Source: a virus. Taken from it: DNA of 27,428 nt. The DNA lies in the IMG/VR virus record IMGVR_UViG_3300028920_000226, positions 1 to 27,428 of that record, one strand, 5' to 3'. Positions 22,341-27,428 of the stretch are shown in pieces; the first letter of the stretch is position 1; each line of letters opens with the position of its first letter. A model generated the notes under the pieces. It was not told the origin of the DNA. It searched no databases and saw only the letters and a list, made by a program, of their open reading frames with translations. A program made the translations under genes and the position numbers.

Positions 22341-23663
22341 ATGGCAATTTTAGAAGAGAATTTGGAAGTTAATGAGGGTGGCCTGTGGGAAATGGGTGTT
22401 GTCATTCCAATTAATAATATGGATATGGCTCGTTTTGAGCAGCAAACAGTTTTGTCAAGATCTGTAAATGCTGGAGTTTCAGTGTTTTACGTAAATGGAC
22501 ATAGTTCAAGAATTAAGCCAAATTCAAGGGTTTATATTGGTCCATCTTCTGATCCAACTCGTGATTTAAGCGGAAATTTGCTTTATTATGGCAAATCTGA
22601 GGTTTTTCGTATAGAAAGTATTACAGAAGTAGGCGATGAAGATGAAATCGATATTAAAAAATTAAAGAGTGGATATTCGGACTTATTTGTAAATTCATAT
22701 CTTCCAGGTGATCCAGTCGTAATTCGTCCATTGGCCGAATCATGGGAATTCATGGCTGATGATCAATTTCCTTCGGTATCAACTCCTGCAGATATGAGAA
22801 CTGATACCGATTTTATTTATTCTCGTGAAGATTCATTGGATGAATATAAAGGTTTCAGTCAGGGAATAAGTACATCGGTATTATTGACTGTTCCTGTTGA
22901 TGTTGGTATTTCTCAAGTGCTTTCGGGAAGGCGTGCGAATGTATTGAACTTTCTTCAGAATAAAACAGTTGCTTTTTCAGGATGGGTCAGGGTTCAGAAT
23001 GCTTATAAAATGACAGCAGGTGTACCAGGAAATGGTTTGGTTACTCCATATATTATTATTGGATTTTATGATGATCAGGATGCTTTGGCCACAGATATAG
23101 TTATTGTTTTTCGGGAATCAACTTCATTTGTTCCTGAACGATCTACAAATATTTTTATTTCTGAACGTGCCTTATGCCCTTCCAATGCGGTCAGCATGAG
23201 AGTCGGATCTTATGCTAATTTTACAGAAAATCCTGACGAAAGGGATTTACGATTTCATGTTGATAATGTTGTCGTAGAACACGTTGTTGAAACATCTCAG
23301 GAAGCAAATGGAAGATACACTGTCGATGTGAATCCAAGAATCGGAATATCTACTTCTAATTCATCAAGTCGATCAACCAATAAAGATCCGTCCGGAAAAA
23401 TACGTGCATTAAAAGTAGGCGATCCAAGACTGAAACTTTCCTTGAATGCAACATGGCAGAATCGGCCTGGATATTTTATTAATGATATGAGAAAATTGGA
23501 AAACTGGAATAAGATGGGATATCCGATTGCGTTAAGGACAAAAATGCCTGGAACATTACCGAATGTTATTTTTTGCAATATGGAAGTAAATGTGAGCTAT
23601 GAACAGACTGCAGGGAATGAACGTGGAGATGTACAGATTAAATTTGACGAGGTTTCCGTTTGA
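22341..23663 (+). CDS. Distal tail protein A with jelly-roll domain (440 aa)
   Basis: First gene after the tape measure, where distal tail/hub proteins are encoded. Residues about 212-325 have the strand pattern of a carbohydrate-binding beta-sandwich (VAFSGWVRVQNAY ... NIFISERALCPSNAVSMRVG ... LRFHVDNVVVEHV), as in CBM4/9-like modules. The C-terminal 85 residues (LENWNKMGYPIALRTKMPGT, then VIFCNMEVNVSYE) are paralogous to the end of the next gene. A GAGGG lies before ATG 22341. It would be a tail-tip component with possible glycan contact. It does not show clear Dit or Tal motifs, so the exact position in the tip is unknown. Confidence 0.65.
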   Translation: MAILEENLEVNEGGLWEMGVVIPINNMDMARFEQQTVLSRSVNAGVSVFYVNGHSSRIKPNSRVYIGPSSDPTRDLSGNLLYYGKSEVFRIESITEVGDEDEIDIKKLKSGYSDLFVNSYLPGDPVVIRPLAESWEFMADDQFPSVSTPADMRTDTDFIYSREDSLDEYKGFSQGISTSVLLTVPVDVGISQVLSGRRANVLNFLQNKTVAFSGWVRVQNAYKMTAGVPGNGLVTPYIIIGFYDDQDALATDIVIVFRESTSFVPERSTNIFISERALCPSNAVSMRVGSYANFTENPDERDLRFHVDNVVVEHVVETSQEANGRYTVDVNPRIGISTSNSSSRSTNKDPSGKIRALKVGDPRLKLSLNATWQNRPGYFINDMRKLENWNKMGYPIALRTKMPGTLPNVIFCNMEVNVSYEQTAGNERGDVQIKFDEVSV

Positions 23664-24970
23664 ACGCAGATACAATTAAAACAATAAAGCAAGGTTGTGA
23701 AACCCGTAACCGTGCTTTAACCAATTTACCGACAGCAACAGAAGTTGGAATTAAGGTTCCGTTGTTATTGGACCATAAATTTTTATCTGCCTATAAATTA
23801 ATGACAGTTGCTTCTCCTGGATCTCCAAAAAGCGCATCGAGTATTGTCGTTAATGAAATTATAGGAAATGAAATTACTAAAAAAAGAATATTTGATTTTG
23901 AAAATAAAAGAATATTGAATGGATATTTTGGAGTCAGTTCAAAAACAGGCTTTAAAGAAACTTATGATATTCGGCCTACGTATAATAATTTAAGTAATTC
24001 TTTGGATACGTCCCTTGATGTTGATGATATTTCAAATCCAATTTTAATAGGATTGGCAACAGGAGATAATATTATAGCTGCTCGTCAACCTCAAGATATG
24101 GTTGAAACGAGTTTTATTCCTACGACAAGATATTTGAATAGTGATTTGGTCAATCAAACAAGCAGTTTTTTTACGATTCGAAATCCAAGATTAATAAATG
24201 TTCATGATCACGCAAATACAATGTTCGGAAATTTTGATGCAGGAGAAGAACGATATTTAGTTATTGAAACAACTGGAGAGGGAACTATTAATCCTTTGCT
24301 TTTATATAGATTTTCATTTTATTACCGTATTAATGGAGAAATGAAAATAACTCCTGTTATTCAATATTTTACAAATACAGGATCTTTTTTAAAAATAAGA
24401 TTCAGGGATGAAAGAAGCTATAACGTCACAGCAACTGAAAGTACGGATTTAAGTTTTTTTGATTTATTGATTCCGGACGTTGCAAAGGGAGAGATAATAC
24501 CAGACAATACAAATAGAATTCGTATTTCTTTGAAGTTTGAAGCTGTTACGGATTGTAAAATTGAATTGGCTTATCCAATATTGGAGCATTCATATAATAC
24601 ATCTCCTGCGGTTGCTGTGGTTATTCCGGAACATCCTTCTTCCATAAAACCAAAGGATGTTCATTCTGGAGAATTAACTCAGGGGTGGACAGGGAAAAAT
24701 ATTACATTTGATAATTCAAGGTTATTTTTTGGCCATCCTGGAAGAAAGTTATTTGATGTGGCGTTGGGATATTCTTTAAAGGATTCGAATATAGTGAGCG
24801 AATTAAGAATGCTTGAAAATTTTAATGAGCGTGGAGATATTATTGTTTTAAGAGTAAAGCATCATGATTTACCTCCTGTTCTTTGTGGAGATATAAAAAT
24901 AACGAATTCAAATCCTACATTTGATTATCATTATAATGATATGGCGATAAATTTTACGGAAACAGATTAA
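23660..24970 (+). CDS. Distal tail protein B, paralogue of the preceding gene (436 aa)
   Basis: Nearly the same length as the preceding product and the same plan: an N-terminal part, a beta-sandwich at about 215-315 (RFSFYYRINGEMKITPVIQY ... RIRISLKFEAVTDCKIELAY) and a C-terminal domain whose LENFNERGDIIVLRVKHHDL, PPVLCGDIKIT and final INFTETD line up with LENWNKMGYPIALRTKMPGT, PNVIFCNMEVN and IKFDEVSV of the first. The start is TTG 23660, overlapping the previous TGA (TTGA), with GAGG 7-8 bases upstream; there is no closer ATG. A gene duplication followed by strong divergence is the simplest explanation. Probably part of the tail tip. Confidence 0.65.
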   Translation: MNADTIKTIKQGCETRNRALTNLPTATEVGIKVPLLLDHKFLSAYKLMTVASPGSPKSASSIVVNEIIGNEITKKRIFDFENKRILNGYFGVSSKTGFKETYDIRPTYNNLSNSLDTSLDVDDISNPILIGLATGDNIIAARQPQDMVETSFIPTTRYLNSDLVNQTSSFFTIRNPRLINVHDHANTMFGNFDAGEERYLVIETTGEGTINPLLLYRFSFYYRINGEMKITPVIQYFTNTGSFLKIRFRDERSYNVTATESTDLSFFDLLIPDVAKGEIIPDNTNRIRISLKFEAVTDCKIELAYPILEHSYNTSPAVAVVIPEHPSSIKPKDVHSGELTQGWTGKNITFDNSRLFFGHPGRKLFDVALGYSLKDSNIVSELRMLENFNERGDIIVLRVKHHDLPPVLCGDIKITNSNPTFDYHYNDMAINFTETD

Positions 24971-24983
24971 GGAATAATTAATT

Positions 24984-26447
24984 ATGGCAAAAATACTTGA
25001 AACATTGGTTGACAGAAGAGGAAATATAATTCCGAATACAAAAGTATTTGCTCGTCTTGCAGTAAGTCCTTTTGATGACGCTGTTGAAACAACATCAGAT
25101 GCTTTTGGTAATTATGAATTAACAGTTTCTAATTCTGCTGCGGAATATCATATATGGGTAATTGAAGAAACTGAAGTTGATTCTTCGAATTATATTGGAA
25201 AGCGAATTTCAAGCGGTAATTCTATTTCTTCTTTTTCTCTTTGTGCTGATCCTTCTTGGAATGCAGAACATTATGGTTTAACAGGAACATGTGGTTTACA
25301 TAAAGATACAACGCATGATTCTGTTTTATTAAACACAGGTGGATATTTAAAATCATTTGATTCTGCTTTTAGGCTTCGTGTTGGATCAGATACGGATGAA
25401 CTTGATATTCTTGATATTGGAAATACTTTTTGGTTTCAGGCAAAACCTAATGCAAGTGCTTCAAATGTAAATATAGGTTTGGCAAAAGGGTATGATAGTT
25501 CGGCATCGAGTTTTTATTTTGGAACTACGAATTTTTATATTGATACAGCAGGCGGTTTTAACTTAGGAGCAGGTAGCTTTGAAGGTGCTGTTATTTTTGA
25601 AAGCACAACATTGCATCAGGGAATTTCAACATTTGAAGTAAGCGAAGCAGGTTCTGGTGACTATCCGATAATTGATTTTATAGGAGCAGCTTCTCCTTAT
25701 GTCCCTCCTACGGCAGATGAACATCTTACTCCTAAAAAATATGTTTTTGATCTTTATCAGTCTATTCCGCAGGATAAAATATTTGAAGATATTTCTTCCG
25801 TTGAAGTAATAGATACAGGAACAGGACAAGTCGTTATAACACTTGATGGTGCTGTTGCTGGAGTCGCAACACAGGGACTTTTTGGGTTTGGTGGAAATTT
25901 TGTTCCTTCTGATTTAATTCATCTTAAAAGAGCAGTTTCTTCTGCTGTCAGAGTCGAAAATACAGCCAGTGCTGAAACATCCCGTTTGACTGAGAATTCT
26001 GTCGGGTCTTCTTCTTCTAATATTTTTTATTTCATGATGAATGGTGCTGAAGCAGGAAGAATTGATACTTCAGGCAATTGGGGATTTGGAGTTCCTGCAG
26101 CAATTAATGAAAAAATTCATGTAAACGGAAATATTCAGCTTGGTAACTATATTCATATCGATACAAAAGCAGTTCCTTCAGACCCTCCGTTAGAAGAAGC
26201 TCGTATTTATTTGAAGCAAAGGAATGCAAAGAATAATGAGTTGTGTTGTAAGCTTAAAAAGAAAGTTGGTGGAGTTGGAACAATGACAGAAGTTCTTTTA
26301 ACTTCGCCTGAAGCAAAATGTTGTGTATGCGGTGCAGAAGGAAGTGCAAGAGATCCTTATTTTGATACGGTATCTGGGAAAATGGTTATTGAATTTTTTT
26401 GTGGTCATATCTTTGAAATGGATGTAAATTATAAACTAAGGAAATAA
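24984..26447 (+). CDS. Tail fibre-type protein with TTR-like start and Cys cluster (487 aa)
   Basis: Residues 1-70 resemble a transthyretin/carboxypeptidase-regulatory-like beta-sandwich (LVDRRGNIIPNTKVFARL ... TTSDAFGNYELTVSN). The middle (100-330) is Gly/Ser/Asn-rich beta structure as in fibre shafts. Residues about 365-400 (GRIDTSGNWGFGVP, then INEKIHVNGNIQLGNYIHID) form the phrase commonly found before the C-terminal end of fibre and spike proteins. The last 70 residues hold C421, C422, C446, C447, C449, C473 and H475, a possible metal site. It follows the distal proteins by 13 nt; only a weak SD is visible. A receptor-binding role is likely but unproven. Confidence 0.7.
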   Translation: MAKILETLVDRRGNIIPNTKVFARLAVSPFDDAVETTSDAFGNYELTVSNSAAEYHIWVIEETEVDSSNYIGKRISSGNSISSFSLCADPSWNAEHYGLTGTCGLHKDTTHDSVLLNTGGYLKSFDSAFRLRVGSDTDELDILDIGNTFWFQAKPNASASNVNIGLAKGYDSSASSFYFGTTNFYIDTAGGFNLGAGSFEGAVIFESTTLHQGISTFEVSEAGSGDYPIIDFIGAASPYVPPTADEHLTPKKYVFDLYQSIPQDKIFEDISSVEVIDTGTGQVVITLDGAVAGVATQGLFGFGGNFVPSDLIHLKRAVSSAVRVENTASAETSRLTENSVGSSSSNIFYFMMNGAEAGRIDTSGNWGFGVPAAINEKIHVNGNIQLGNYIHIDTKAVPSDPPLEEARIYLKQRNAKNNELCCKLKKKVGGVGTMTEVLLTSPEAKCCVCGAEGSARDPYFDTVSGKMVIEFFCGHIFEMDVNYKLRK

Positions 26448-26448
26448 G

Positions 26449-27428
26449 ATGGCAATTATACAATATGCAAGCAATCGATATGGCGGCTTATCTTCAGACA
26501 TAAAACCATCTCCTGATTCTCCAGGTTATTTTTTTATTGAGCAGGACACAGGTGCTGTTTTTGTATGGAACGGTGCTGCTTGGCTGGCCATTCCTCTGGA
26601 CCATACAAATTTACTGCCGCCGGATATTCATGTTCCATATAATTTTGTTTTTGCAAATGCAGCAGCAAGAACAGGAGCTTCATACGTTGCTGGAGATATC
26701 GGTAAATTTATTCGCCAGACGGATACAGAAGATATATGGATGCTTACCAGCACAGCACCAACATTTGTAAAAGTATCTGGATCCGGAACAGGGGAACCAA
26801 ATACAGCCTCCAATGTTGGTACGGCAGGTGTTGGCGTATTTAAGCAGAAGACCGGTGTTGATCTTGAATTCAAAAAAATCAATGCAGGATCTGCTAAAAT
26901 AACCATTACGGATGATACTTTAAATGATGAAGTCGATATTGATCTGGACCAGGATGAAATCGATGGTGATATTCTTGAAATTGCTTATACTCCTGCCAAT
27001 TACACTCCTGCCACTCCTGATCCAGAGCATTTAGCTTCTCATCTTGAAGGAATTGATGATGCATTGTCTACTGTTGCGTCTACGTTGCCAGATACGGGAT
27101 GTAAACGGCCTGTTAGACTGGCAACTGTTTCTGCCCTTCCTGCATATGCGCCTTCAGGAAGCGGTGTTGGAAAAATTCTTCAGGCCAATGCAAATGGCGC
27201 ATTGTCTGTTGATGGAATTGGTGTTGTATATGGTGACAGGATTCTGGTAAAAAATGAAACAGGTGTATCACGTGTTCATAATGGAATATATACAGTAACA
27301 AATCCAGGTGATGTATCGAATAAATATGTTCTTACGAGAGCCACAGATTACGATCAGGATAATGAAGTTGTTGCCGGTCATTTGGTTCCATGTTCTGAAG
27401 GAAATACGAATGCAGACGAAACATTTAT
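26449..27428 (+). CDS. Tail fibre / receptor-binding protein, 5' part (cut by window end)
   Basis: The frame is open from ATG 26449 (AAGGA 7-8 bases upstream, one base after the previous TAA) to the last base, giving at least 326 residues. It starts MAIIQYASNRYGGL; about 120-165 contain VGTAGVGVFKQKTGVDLEFK and INAGSAKITITDD, a phrase frequent in phage tail proteins; 195-206 read LASHLEGIDDAL, usual at trimeric shaft starts. From about 219 a recognisable conserved module begins (PVRLATVSALPAYAP, NGALSVDGIGVVYGDRILVK, NGIYTVT, LTRATDYDQ, VVAGHLVPCSEGNTNAD), which in other phages occurs in long fibre or tip proteins. The C-terminus is beyond the window. Confidence 0.8.
   Translation, partial: MAIIQYASNRYGGLSSDIKPSPDSPGYFFIEQDTGAVFVWNGAAWLAIPLDHTNLLPPDIHVPYNFVFANAAARTGASYVAGDIGKFIRQTDTEDIWMLTSTAPTFVKVSGSGTGEPNTASNVGTAGVGVFKQKTGVDLEFKKINAGSAKITITDDTLNDEVDIDLDQDEIDGDILEIAYTPANYTPATPDPEHLASHLEGIDDALSTVASTLPDTGCKRPVRLATVSALPAYAPSGSGVGKILQANANGALSVDGIGVVYGDRILVKNETGVSRVHNGIYTVTNPGDVSNKYVLTRATDYDQDNEVVAGHLVPCSEGNTNADETF

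Noticed and set aside
397-27301. Many open frames of 60-190 codons on the minus strand and in shifted + frames, e.g. 14434-15009 and 9113-9523 on the minus strand
   Set aside because: All lie inside well-supported + strand genes, lack SD sites and read as low-complexity mirrors of the real frames (Leu/Ser/Phe- or Arg/His-rich).
24984-27428. Diversity-generating retroelement with a variable region in the fibre genes
   Set aside because: No template repeat, no reverse transcriptase and no C-type lectin-like C-terminus can be seen within the window; the second fibre gene is incomplete.
1-27428. tRNA genes, CRISPR arrays, insertion sequences, attachment sites
   Set aside because: No cloverleaf-like segments, regular spaced repeats, transposase frames or flanking repeats were seen by eye.

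Overview
The window is the virion-building (late) half of a tailed double-stranded DNA phage or prophage. Every supported gene lies on the + strand. All three standard stop codons are used, so nothing suggests an altered genetic code. The DNA is AT-rich and most genes carry AGGAG/AGGAGG Shine-Dalgarno sites, which points to a low-GC bacterial host that uses ordinary SD initiation; the host cannot be named from sequence alone. No sheath, integrase, repressor, replication, tRNA or CRISPR feature is visible, so lifestyle is undetermined. The head module has Mu-like elements (TerL of the gp28 type, DUF935-type portal, Mu I-type protease), while the tail is that of a long non-contractile siphovirus (tube protein, frameshifting tail assembly chaperones, 2106-residue tape measure, no sheath).

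Layout. 1-111: short non-coding leader with a promoter. 112-1291: five small genes, including a DNA-binding double helix-turn-helix protein; two of them (112, 1010) have no SD and sit right at a -10 box, so they may be leaderless. 1292-1393: promoter preceded by a 30-bp near-palindrome. 1394-3947: TerS and TerL. 3966-5086: a small beta-rich protein, then a holin candidate and an M15-type peptidase, so the lysis pair sits between terminase and portal. 5120-6679: portal. 6680-6753: a second copy of the 30-bp palindrome plus promoter. 6754-11071: a large multidomain prohead protease, a scaffold with an apparent internal start, a head decoration protein and the major capsid protein, ending in a strong terminator hairpin. 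11150-13789: unknown protein, head-tail adaptor, neck/tail completion, tail terminator and a 48-residue basic protein. 13801-15000: major tail tube protein, followed by a second terminator-like hairpin. 15088-15974: tail assembly chaperones joined by a probable -1 ribosomal frameshift at TTTGGGG. 15975-22295: tape measure. 22341-24970: two paralogous distal-tail proteins with putative carbohydrate-binding domains. 24984-27428: two fibre/receptor-binding type proteins, the second cut by the window edge.

How it works together. TerS/TerL cut and pump DNA through the portal into a prohead assembled from capsid protein on the scaffold and matured by the protease. Adaptor, completion and terminator proteins close the neck. 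Chaperones and tape measure set tail length, the tube protein polymerises around the tape measure, and the distal proteins and fibres form the tip. Expression appears tuned by duplicated operator/promoter units, by AGGAGG sites and GC-richer codons on the abundant proteins, and by partial terminators directly after capsid and tube genes.

Most interesting points: the duplicated palindrome-promoter unit, the leaderless starts, the protease fused to a histidine-rich domain and a duplicated helical module, the nested scaffold start, the hidden chaperone frameshift, and the tandem distal-tail paralogues.
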